A DNA stretch of 57,614 nucleotides, taken from a virus. Shown here in pieces: positions 47,782 to 55,218 of this stretch. The stretch lies in the IMG/VR virus record IMGVR_UViG_3300028844_006223, positions 1-57,614 of that record; one strand, 5' to 3'. Below the pieces are notes generated by a model. The model was given only the letters and a program-made list of their open reading frames with translations. It had not been told where the DNA came from and did no database searches. Each line of letters begins with the position of its first letter. Position 1 is the first letter of the stretch. The position numbers and the translations under genes were made by a program.

Positions 47782-48646
47782 TAATAATATTCCTTAAATA
47801 AAACCACCAATTGTATTTGTTTAAGATCAAATATCTGGCTTCTTCAATTGCAATTATTTCATCTTTACTCACAGGTTCATTTATCATTTCAATAGTTTCT
47901 TTATCCAAAGGTTTTGAAATATCAACATAACGATATGAATTTTCAGGATAAATTTCATTTATATTTGGACATCCCCAATAAATAGGCAATGTCCACATCA
48001 ACAAATCTTCATTAACACGGGTAATAAAATTCTTTTCCTCTCCGTTTTCAAAAGAGAAACTTTTATAATAATTTTTTAAAATACTTTTATCTTTATTCTT
48101 ATTGATTCCTTCTTTATTACAATAATTTTCTGGTAGTCCTTTATAATTATTAAAAGAATTTTTTAAATTTGGTTTACCATAGAAATCTATATTAAATATT
48201 TTTTGAATGTTCTTTAACCAGTTATATCTTAATTTTTGTCCATGTGTTTTTTGTTTTTCAGAAACTATGCTGATATATTCTTTATCTTTTAATATTTCAT
48301 TATATTTTAAATTAATTAATTCATTATAATTATAATTCAACCACCACATTACAAAACAAAAATTTTTATCATATGTAATTAGTTTATCTGCATATGATTT
48401 TAAATTTAGATTTAAACAATTCAAAAAAGAAGGTTCTCTTTGAAATAAAAATACTTTTGAATTTGAATTACGATTCTTAAATGCATTCATATAATTTGAA
48501 TGAATATTGTCATGAATACAAATAATATCTGCTTCGTTTATATTTGAGGTAAGATCAAAAAAATTAAAATTATTTGGTTTTTGAAGTTCTAACCTTAAAT
48601 TATAATTCACTTCATTCCAAGAAATAATGTTATATATTTTTAACAT
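47768..48646 (-). CDS. Alpha-1,3-fucosyltransferase-like protein (GT10)
   Basis: A 292-residue protein. The C-terminal half carries the GT10 signature: S-F-S-F-E-N near 195, then I-T-R-V-N-E-D-L-L-M-W-T-L-P-I-Y-W-G-C-P, close to the family motif F-E-N-S through V-x-E-K to P-V-Y-x-G. It ends N-K-Y-N-W-W-F-Y. It overlaps both neighbours. This is the second enzyme expected to use GDP-fucose. Confidence 0.75.
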   Translation of the reverse strand: MLKIYNIISWNEVNYNLRLELQKPNNFNFFDLTSNINEADIICIHDNIHSNYMNAFKNRNSNSKVFLFQREPSFLNCLNLNLKSYADKLITYDKNFCFVMWWLNYNYNELINLKYNEILKDKEYISIVSEKQKTHGQKLRYNWLKNIQKIFNIDFYGKPNLKNSFNNYKGLPENYCNKEGINKNKDKSILKNYYKSFSFENGEEKNFITRVNEDLLMWTLPIYWGCPNINEIYPENSYRYVDISKPLDKETIEMINEPVSKDEIIAIEEARYLILNKYNWWFYLRNIINELY

Positions 48647-49173
48647 TTTTTTACTTCTACGTTTAAACTCATTAATTTACCATTTTCAAAATCCATATGT
48701 GGAATATATGCTTTACTATAATCATCATAATTTTCTGGTAAAAAATCTTTCCAATTATAATATTTCACTTCTGAAAAACCGACATCAGTCAAAATATCGT
48801 GTAAAAATTCAAAATCAAATATTACATGGTGATAATTGTAATCATAAGTTTGTCCTCCGAATAATAAACCGAGTAATTGATTAAGGTCTTTTGTTTCCTG
48901 ATATTGTTCAACTACTGCTTTAAAATTAGGAACAGATATTCTCAATATACCGTCATTTTTTAAAATACGAAACCATTCTTTCAATACATTATGAATTTGA
49001 TTTCGTTTAAAATGTTCAAGAACATGACATGCATAGATTTCTTCAACAGTATTGTTTTCAATAAATGATAATTCACTTATATCAGAAACATAGTCTATAT
49101 GATCAAAATCAATGACATCTATATGTGTATAACCTGGTAAATATTTTTTACCACATCCTAAATGCAATTTCAT
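48640..49173 (-). CDS. Class I SAM-dependent methyltransferase
   Basis: A 177-residue protein. M-K-L-H-L-G-C-G is motif I. I-D-V-I-D-F-D near 18, I-Y-A-C-H-V-L-E-H near 47, and I-L-K-N-D-G-I-L-R-I-S-V-P near 70 complete the fold. Likely acts on a sugar or glycolipid; such genes are typical in O-antigen clusters. Confidence 0.82.
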   Translation of the reverse strand: MKLHLGCGKKYLPGYTHIDVIDFDHIDYVSDISELSFIENNTVEEIYACHVLEHFKRNQIHNVLKEWFRILKNDGILRISVPNFKAVVEQYQETKDLNQLLGLLFGGQTYDYNYHHVIFDFEFLHDILTDVGFSEVKYYNWKDFLPENYDDYSKAYIPHMDFENGKLMSLNVEVKKC

Positions 49174-49177
49174 TTTT

Positions 49178-49825
49178 TTATAATTGTTTTACATATAAAG
49201 CATCCACCCATATTCCATTGTGAGAATTAGTGTCAATTACTCTATAAAAATTAAAATTTTTTAAAAATATATCAATATCATTAATTAAAGGTTGATTCTC
49301 ATATAATTCAACAAAACTAACTTCACACAAAATAGATTTAAAATTATTTAATATATCACCAAATCCTTTTAAAACTTCTAATTCAGCACCTTGAACATCT
49401 AAACATAAATGGTCATAATCATTATTAGAAATATTATATTTTTCATAAAAAGTTTTCATTGTGATTGTTTTAACTTTTATATCATCTATTATTTTGACTG
49501 TTGGAAAATGTTTTAAATGCTTATCTAATGGCAAAACGGATGAAGATTGGCCATCATTATTTGTAATGAAAAAATCAAATTCTTTGTTATCTTCGGACCA
49601 TACAGTATGATTAAATATTTTTTCACTTTTAGTTTCCAAATGTTTTATTTCTTCAAAAATATTAGGAAGTGCCTCAATCCATATAATTTTATCAACACCT
49701 ATTTTATTATAAGATTCTCTTTCTTGTAATCTACTTGCTCCGATATGTATAATACCTTTAATATCACCAACTTTTTCTTTTAATTTCAACATATGTTTAT
49801 GTTTTTCTTCATGATGTGGGTTCAT
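49178..49825 (-). CDS. FkbM-family methyltransferase
   Basis: A 215-residue protein. G-I-I-H-I-G-A-S near 19 replaces the usual D-V-G-A motif. I-W-I-E-A-L-P-N near 47, S-S-S-V near 92, and C-L-D-V-Q-G-A-E-L-E-V-L near 140 match the FkbM family (I-K-x-D-V-Q-G-x-E). O-methylation of a sugar is expected. Four bases separate it from the previous methyltransferase gene. Confidence 0.82.
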   Translation of the reverse strand: MNPHHEEKHKHMLKLKEKVGDIKGIIHIGASRLQERESYNKIGVDKIIWIEALPNIFEEIKHLETKSEKIFNHTVWSEDNKEFDFFITNNDGQSSSVLPLDKHLKHFPTVKIIDDIKVKTITMKTFYEKYNISNNDYDHLCLDVQGAELEVLKGFGDILNNFKSILCEVSFVELYENQPLINDIDIFLKNFNFYRVIDTNSHNGIWVDALYVKQL

Positions 49826-49838
49826 TATATTTTTCCTT

Positions 49839-50447
49839 TCATTTTTTTATGTAAAATTCATCATCAAATTTATAATTAAAAAAGTTAATATCATCTTTGT
49901 AATAATTTGTAATTATATCAAAATTTTTTGAATTTTTATAATATGTTCTATAGTCAATATCATTTTTTAAAATTATATTCTTTTTTGGTAAAGGATGTTT
50001 TTTTATATTTAATTTTTCAAAAAGAAAATTCATATCATCTTCAAAATTTTCTAGACGTATAATAAAATTAACTCTTATTTTATTATTATATGTTAAATGT
50101 TTATAGTATGGAGTGGCATGCCATTTTTCGGAAGGATGGCCATTATAAACATTATTTTTTAGTCTTTCGCAAAATTTATCAAAATTAATATTTTTATCTG
50201 TTATGCGCCAATGGTGCATAATTGAAATTGCTCTTCTGTAAGGATTTCTTATGTTGCTAAAAACATAACATTTTTTTAAATCTTCTTTAATTTTTTTATC
50301 AACACTATCATATAAATTTCCATCTTTATACCACAAGCCTACATGAGCGCCTCCATAATATTCTATATTATTTGGTATACAAAAAGAGTCAGTAATAGTT
50401 CTTGAACCTGCTCTTGGGATTCTTAAATATATAACTTTATTATCCAT
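49839..50447 (-). CDS. Sulfotransferase 2
   Basis: A 202-residue protein. V-I-Y-L-R-I-P-R-A-G-S-R-T-I near 4 is the PAPS loop, F-S-N-I-R-N-P-Y-R-R-A near 63 the 3'-phosphate motif, and I-I-R-L-E-N-F-E-D-D-M near 130 the family 2 sulfotransferase signature. Very rich in Lys, Asn and Ile from AT-rich codons. It gives the cluster a second sulfate-transfer enzyme. Confidence 0.75.
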   Translation of the reverse strand: MDNKVIYLRIPRAGSRTITDSFCIPNNIEYYGGAHVGLWYKDGNLYDSVDKKIKEDLKKCYVFSNIRNPYRRAISIMHHWRITDKNINFDKFCERLKNNVYNGHPSEKWHATPYYKHLTYNNKIRVNFIIRLENFEDDMNFLFEKLNIKKHPLPKKNIILKNDIDYRTYYKNSKNFDIITNYYKDDINFFNYKFDDEFYIKK

Positions 50448-50455
50448 ATTTTATT

Positions 50456-51052
50456 TTATAAATTATGTTTATTAATAAAATCAATTATGTATTTTGGATT
50501 ACCAATGTGAACATTACCATCTGATAATGGTATATTTAAAAAACCTTCATTATCTGCATATTCATTATAAACATCTATAAATATATAATTATTTTTCAAA
50601 CAGTATTCTTTTAATTTTTGATTGAAATAATTAACATATGATTTTCTTTGGTTATCTGTTCCTACAAATGGCCACTCAGGATTGTTGCCATCTTTTTTCT
50701 TATCCTGAGGATATGGCGGAACTACATTAAAAATACAAATATTGATATTAAATTTAATTAAATCTTTGTTAAGTTTGATCGTATCAAAATATTTTTTTAC
50801 TATTAAATCAATTTGTTTTTGATATGTATTATCTTTTGTCAAATGTTTATGTATATGTCCTCTACAATCAATTTCACCAAAACAAAATATAATACTATCA
50901 TTTGGTTTTAATCCTATATTTGATATATTAACTCTTTTTAACCCATCTCTACCGGCAGTGAACGCTAGAATAGCCCGTAACCAATGTACTTTAACACCAG
51001 GAATTTTTTCCCAAGGAAATTTAGAGTGACTATCTCCGATTGTGTGTATCAT
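50456..51052 (-). CDS. SGNH-hydrolase-like protein
   Basis: A 198-residue protein. I-G-D-S-H at 5-9 is block I with the nucleophile Ser, F-C-F-G-E-I-D-C-R near 56 holds block III-like residues, and D-G-N-V-H near 180 is the D-x-x-H end of the triad. It could be a sugar O-acetyl esterase or acyltransferase. Overlaps the GDP-fucose synthase stop region by 4 bases. Confidence 0.65.
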   Translation of the reverse strand: MIHTIGDSHSKFPWEKIPGVKVHWLRAILAFTAGRDGLKRVNISNIGLKPNDSIIFCFGEIDCRGHIHKHLTKDNTYQKQIDLIVKKYFDTIKLNKDLIKFNINICIFNVVPPYPQDKKKDGNNPEWPFVGTDNQRKSYVNYFNQKLKEYCLKNNYIFIDVYNEYADNEGFLNIPLSDGNVHIGNPKYIIDFINKHNL

Positions 51053-51969
51053 TTTTTATACCATTCATACGTTTGTTTTAAGCCATCTTCTAAACTAATT
51101 TTAGATTCCCACCCATAGTCTTTTGCTTTGTTTACATCTAAAAGTTTTCTTGGTGTGCCATCTGGCTTTGTTCGATCCCAAATGATATCACCTTGATAGC
51201 CGACTACATTTGCAATTGTATAAGCAAGGTCTCGTATCGATACATCTTTACCTGTGCCGATGTTGATTACCTGAGTGCTATTATATTTATCCATCAGATG
51301 GATAGCAGCATCGGCAAGGTCATCTACATGAAGAAATTCTCTCTTAGCTTCTCCAGTACCCCAGACTTCAACAGTAGGCTCATTGTTGATCTTTGCTTCA
51401 TGAAACTTACGAAGTAATGCGGGTAGGACATGTGATTCATTCAAGTCAAAATTATCATTTGGTCCATATAGATTTGTAGGCATTAAAGACATTGCATTCC
51501 AACCATATTGATTCATATATGCTTGACACATTTTGATACCAGCAATCTTTGCTATAGCATATGCATCATTTGTACCCTCAAGGGCACCAGTCATAAAGTA
51601 TTCTTCTTTGATTGGTTGTTGTGCTAATCTTGGATAGATGCAGGAAGAGCCGAGAAAACAAAGTTTCTTGACACCACTTTCATATGCTCCATGAATCACA
51701 TTTGTTTGAATCAACAAATTATCATAAATGAATTCTGCTTTGCGTGTTGAGTTAGCTAGAATACCACCAACTTTAGCTGCAGCAAGAAATACATAATCAA
51801 ATTTATAGTTACTAAAAATGTAATCAGTACTTTCTTTTTGGCGTAAGTCAAAGTCTCGACTATTAAATGTTAATATATTTTTATAGCCATCATTCTGCAA
51901 TCGTCGATAAATTGCCGAACCTACAAGACCTGTATGTCCTGCAACAAATATTTTACTGTCCTTCTCCAT
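51049..51969 (-). CDS. fcl: GDP-L-fucose synthase
   Basis: A 306-residue short-chain reductase that converts GDP-4-keto-6-deoxymannose into GDP-L-fucose. G-H-T-G-L-V-G-S near 11 is the NADP site. L-G-S-S-C-I-Y-P-R near 105, Y-A-I-A-K near 136 with the catalytic Tyr and Lys, and N-L-Y-G-P near 165 are family hallmarks. It overlaps gmd by 17 bases. Confidence 0.93.
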   Translation of the reverse strand: MEKDSKIFVAGHTGLVGSAIYRRLQNDGYKNILTFNSRDFDLRQKESTDYIFSNYKFDYVFLAAAKVGGILANSTRKAEFIYDNLLIQTNVIHGAYESGVKKLCFLGSSCIYPRLAQQPIKEEYFMTGALEGTNDAYAIAKIAGIKMCQAYMNQYGWNAMSLMPTNLYGPNDNFDLNESHVLPALLRKFHEAKINNEPTVEVWGTGEAKREFLHVDDLADAAIHLMDKYNSTQVINIGTGKDVSIRDLAYTIANVVGYQGDIIWDRTKPDGTPRKLLDVNKAKDYGWESKISLEDGLKQTYEWYKK

Positions 51970-52966
51970 AACACATTTCTCTCACTAATGATTTAAAGTC
52001 ATACTCTGGTTTCCATCCAAGCCGCCATCGTGCATTCGTGGAATCACCCAATAAGCTTTCTACTTCAGTTGGTCTGTAGTATATATCATTGATAATAACA
52101 AGCTTTCTGCCAGTCTCAACATCAAATCCGCATTCATCCAAACCTTCTCCTTCCCAACGAATATCATATCCAAAATGTTCTGCAGTCAATTCAACAAAAT
52201 CTCGAATTGAATATTGTTCACCGGTTGCAATCACATAATCATTTGGATATGAGTCTTGTAATATCAACCACATTGCACGAACATAATCCTTCGCATGTCC
52301 CCAATCTCGTTTTGCATCAAGGTTGCCTAATTGAAGAACCGCTTGATCATTATCTCTCATCTCACGAAAACCATTGACAATTTTCTTTGTGACAAATGTA
52401 TCACCTCTTCTTGGTGATTCATGATTAAATAATATTCCAGAACAAGCGAACATTCCATATGCTTCACGATAATTTTTTACAATCCAATAAGCATATAATT
52501 TTGCTATGCCATAAGGTGAACGAGGATAGAAAGGTGTCTGTTCGTTCTGAGGAGTTTCACGAACTTTGCCATATAGTTCTGAAGTTGATGCTTGATAGAA
52601 TTTGACTGATGTTTCAAGACCCAGTGTGCGGATTGCTTCAAGAAAACGGAGTGTTCCTAATCCACCAACGTCACCTGTATAGTCAGGTATCTCAAATGAA
52701 ACCTTAACATGTGATTGTGCAGCAAGATTATAGATTTCATCAGGTTGTGTTTTTTGAATGATGTGTAATAAACTTGAGCCATCAGTCATATCACCATAAT
52801 GTAGTTTTAGATTAGGATGATCATTTAATAAATGATCAATTCTTCCTGTATTGAAAGATGATGACCTTCTGATGATACCATGAACTTTGTAATTTTTTTC
52901 AAGAAGTAATTCGGTAAGATAAGAGCCGTCTTGTCCAGTAATGCCACTGATGAGTGCAGTTTTCAT
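51953..52966 (-). CDS. gmd: GDP-mannose 4,6-dehydratase
   Basis: A 337-residue dehydratase that makes GDP-4-keto-6-deoxymannose. [10 protein letters not shown] near 8 is the NADP site. [11 protein letters not shown] near 29, A-S-T-S-E-L-Y-G near 125, Y-A-W/Y-I-V-K near 155, and F-N-H-E-S-P-R-R-G near 178 match the family. Together with fcl it gives GDP-fucose from GDP-mannose. The codon use is less AT-biased than in the genes further along the operon. Confidence 0.94.
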   Translation of the reverse strand: MKTALISGITGQDGSYLTELLLEKNYKVHGIIRRSSSFNTGRIDHLLNDHPNLKLHYGDMTDGSSLLHIIQKTQPDEIYNLAAQSHVKVSFEIPDYTGDVGGLGTLRFLEAIRTLGLETSVKFYQASTSELYGKVRETPQNEQTPFYPRSPYGIAKLYAYWIVKNYREAYGMFACSGILFNHESPRRGDTFVTKKIVNGFREMRDNDQAVLQLGNLDAKRDWGHAKDYVRAMWLILQDSYPNDYVIATGEQYSIRDFVELTAEHFGYDIRWEGEGLDECGFDVETGRKLVIINDIYYRPTEVESLLGDSTNARWRLGWKPEYDFKSLVREMCYGEGQ

Positions 52967-53011
52967 AATATATCACCTCAAGTTGAGAATGTTTATAATG
53001 ATCTATACATT

Positions 53012-53137
53012 TTATATTTCAGATACTTGATCTTCTTTTGCTTGTTCGATATCTAAATCAAACTTATTTAGCGGAACGTTTTGAGGAGGTTCCGCTGTTT
53101 CGCTAAATGTATTTTGTGTATTCGCTTGATAAGACAC
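53012..53137 (-). CDS. Tiny protein, 41 residues, GTG start
   Basis: Reads V-S-Y-Q-A-N-T-Q-N-T-F-S-E-T-A-E-P-P-Q-N-V-P-L-N-K, then F-D-L-D-I-E-Q-A-K-E-D-Q. It starts 3 bases after the preceding stop and reads like real protein. It fills most of the 170-base gap before gmd; the remaining 45 bases hold nothing I can name. Confidence 0.45.
   Translation of the reverse strand: MSYQANTQNTFSETAEPPQNVPLNKFDLDIEQAKEDQVSEI
53066..53108. repeat. Overlapping inverted repeats with exclusive pairings
   Basis: AGCGGAAC (53070-53077) pairs with GTTCCGCT (53089-53096), while ATTTAGCG (53066-53073) pairs with CGCTAAAT (53101-53108). The left arms overlap, so only one helix can form at a time. It lies inside the 41-residue gene. 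It may regulate the operon from gmd onward or be a weak terminator. Confidence 0.4.
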
Positions 53138-53139
53138 CG

Positions 53140-53481
53140 TTAGTTTATTTCAACCCAGGAAGTTGATTCTTCGTTCCAACGATAGTTTGTTTTGATTGTT
53201 GTTGGTTTTTCAACCGGAGCTTTCCATCTTGCTTTTGGATGGTCACCTTCTACATATTCTTCAAGAACCCATGATGGATAAGGTTTTGGTGGAAGGAACA
53301 TATCAAGTTTGCGATCATAAGTATCACCTACGGCGGCAAACTTGTTACGAAATTTATTGTTATATGATGTTTGTATATATTGGTGTGGGTCACCAGCGGT
53401 GCCGTTGTTAATTGTAATTGGTTCTGCAACAATTACATTAACAACTTTACCGTTTGGTTTAATTTTTGCAAAATGTGACAT
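53140..53481 (-). CDS. Conserved small phage protein, likely virion-associated
   Basis: A 113-residue protein. M-S-H-F-A-K-I near the start, N-V-I-V-A-E-P, Y-I-Q-T-S-Y-N, R-N-K-F-A-A-V-G-D-T-Y-D and P-P-K-P-Y-P-S-W-V-L form a pattern I remember from small proteins of T4-like marine phages found near fibre genes. It lies just downstream of the glycine-rich adhesin. No biochemical role known to me. Confidence 0.65.
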   Translation of the reverse strand: MSHFAKIKPNGKVVNVIVAEPITINNGTAGDPHQYIQTSYNNKFRNKFAAVGDTYDRKLDMFLPPKPYPSWVLEEYVEGDHPKARWKAPVEKPTTIKTNYRWNEESTSWVEIN

Positions 53482-53500
53482 AATAAAATTTTATTAAAGA

Positions 53501-54862
53501 TTAAACAATACCAAATTGTGTAGCAGGATCAACAAGTGATGCTGAGAATGGTCCAAAGGCTTCATCAAGTTCAATGCGAATCAAAATAAATCCTGAACCA
53601 CCATTGTACCCTTGAGGTACTGGATAATTAGCAATATTGAATAGTGATTGCGCCCAAGCGCCCACTGTAGCATCAACCCGCAAACTACCTCCTGCTCCTC
53701 CACCAGTATTTACACCACCTGCACCACCAAATAATCTATCAGCAGAATATCCAAATGCATAACCATTCTTACCACCTTTACCATTGAAATATCTTTTATT
53801 CAATGTATCAAAACCAGCTGCAGCACGATAGCTTGCTCCACCGCCGCCGCCACCTAAACCGCCATCACCGGGTTCTTCATCTCCAGTTGCAGCACCTCCG
53901 CCGCCACCACCCCAGTAAATATCTCCATTATACCTATATACATTTTGAAATACTTCATTAACCCAAGGAACAGTAATACCATCACCACCATCACCGGCTT
54001 TCTTTTCTGTACCAACACCACCCGTAGTACCTGCTCCACCTCCGCCTCCGGAAAAGTATGTTTCAGTTGTAGGTGTTTGTGTGTATGAAGGATCTTCATC
54101 CCAGGGATTTGAATTTCCACCATCATTGTTATTCAGTAACATTGCCCCGCCCATATATGTACCAGTGGACTGAGTATTTAATGTTGTCCAATCTGCATTG
54201 TCAACTTTAGCAGCACCACTACCAAAACTAGCAGGATGACCGGCAAGACTTTGATCTGATTTATTACGGTCAGCACCACCTGCACCTCCACCACAACCAC
54301 CGGGAACAGCAAGCGTATCAGTTCCACGATATCCACCAACACCACCACCTTCAGCAACAACTACAGGTACTACAGGATATGGATGAGTTGGATTATTCCA
54401 TGGTGATGAAGCTCCCCATGTTCCTGTTGTAGAACCCAAATATGGTCCAAATGAACTAGGGCTACCAGGATTACCTAGGTGACCAGATAAAGGAGATGCC
54501 AATGAATCAAATCCTGATTGTTGAACGCCTCCTGTTCCACCAGCACCTACAGTACAAATATAATGTCCTTCAGGTAGTTGTGCTTTCTCAATATTAATTA
54601 CAGCACCTCCTCCGGAACCACCAGAAATATTTCCAATTGAACTACCACCGCCTCCGGCAACAATTAAGATATCAGTGTTTGAAGTTTTTTGCAAAATTAA
54701 TGCGCCAGTTGTTGGATAAGAAATCACCGCATACGATTTTGCATTAGCAGTATCAGTATAGAATTTATATTCTCTATTTTCGACAATATATGTTCTTAAT
54801 GTTTGATCAAGATAACCCGGACCTATTTGCACAAGTTTATCTAATATTTTGGTAAGAGGCAT
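53501..54862 (-). CDS. Glycine-rich tail adhesin
   Basis: A 453-residue protein. I chose the ATG at 54862, behind C-G-G-A-G-A, rather than a start 57 bases further out. Residues from about 70 onward contain many glycine runs (A-G-G-G-G-S-S, S-G-G-S-G-G-G-A, S-G-G-G-G-G-A-G, L-G-G-G-G-G-G-A-S). These recall the polyglycine sandwiches of T-even gp38 adhesins, which cap long tail fibres and decide receptor choice. The end F-I-L-I-R-I-E-L is the usual strand after glycine-rich fibre domains. Probably a virion receptor-binding protein. Confidence 0.7.
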   Translation of the reverse strand: MPLTKILDKLVQIGPGYLDQTLRTYIVENREYKFYTDTANAKSYAVISYPTTGALILQKTSNTDILIVAGGGGSSIGNISGGSGGGAVINIEKAQLPEGHYICTVGAGGTGGVQQSGFDSLASPLSGHLGNPGSPSSFGPYLGSTTGTWGASSPWNNPTHPYPVVPVVVAEGGGVGGYRGTDTLAVPGGCGGGAGGADRNKSDQSLAGHPASFGSGAAKVDNADWTTLNTQSTGTYMGGAMLLNNNDGGNSNPWDEDPSYTQTPTTETYFSGGGGGAGTTGGVGTEKKAGDGGDGITVPWVNEVFQNVYRYNGDIYWGGGGGGAATGDEEPGDGGLGGGGGGASYRAAAGFDTLNKRYFNGKGGKNGYAFGYSADRLFGGAGGVNTGGGAGGSLRVDATVGAWAQSLFNIANYPVPQGYNGGSGFILIRIELDEAFGPFSASLVDPATQFGIV

Positions 54863-54908
54863 TATATCTCCGTATTGATTTATATTTTCATTTGAAATAC
54901 TTATAAAG

Positions 54909-55103
54909 CTATTTAGCAAATAACTTGTGTCGTATTTTTAAAATAAGATTATTTGCTTTGCGTAGAGTCGGTGCGAATTTTTCAATAAACTCAATCTCTA
55001 ATTTATCGATATCTTTTTCTTTGCAACGAATTATTGGACAAACGTATTTGACATAGAAAAGGATGATTTTGATTTGAAATTTTCGAAATGATTCTTCATC
55101 CAT
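54909..55103 (-). CDS. Small basic hypothetical protein
   Basis: A 64-residue protein rich in Lys and Ile, mostly helical (F-Q-I-K-I-I-L-F-Y-V-K-Y-V). It is the first gene after a minus-strand late-promoter-like box, 31 bases downstream. Function unknown. Confidence 0.5.
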   Translation of the reverse strand: MDEESFRKFQIKIILFYVKYVCPIIRCKEKDIDKLEIEFIEKFAPTLRKANNLILKIRHKLFAK

Positions 55104-55134
55104 ATGTACTTTGAAGAGACGAGTCCTTTTATAG

Positions 55135-55142
55135 TATTTATC
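55135..55142 (-). promoter_or_regulatory. Candidate late promoter GATAAATA (minus strand)
   Basis: GATAAATA followed by C on the minus strand, 31 bases upstream of the leftward operon with the glycine-rich adhesin. It is back to back with the rightward late box at 55164 in the 115-base divergent region. Confidence 0.5.
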
Positions 55143-55163
55143 AGATTAATTGATTTTAAAAAT

Positions 55164-55171
55164 TATAAATA
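55164..55171 (+). promoter_or_regulatory. T4-type late promoter TATAAATA
   Basis: An exact TATAAATA followed by C, 47 bases upstream of the large Gp88-domain gene. Confidence 0.68.
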
Positions 55172-55218
55172 CATGTAGTATAAATTAGGCGCTTAACTTT
55201 AACCAAGGAATTAAAATC

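Noticed and set aside
50576-50583. Exact TATAAATA on the plus strand
   Set aside because: It lies inside a minus-strand gene with no plus-strand gene downstream; expected by chance in such AT-rich DNA.
53854-54360. Open frames antiparallel or shifted within the glycine-rich adhesin
   Set aside because: Glycine-codon repeats leave alternate frames open; the products are low-complexity Val/Leu strings without motifs.
54863-54919. 19-codon N-terminal extension of the glycine-rich adhesin
   Set aside because: A strong ribosome site sits 5 bases before the internal ATG at 54862, and the extension has none.
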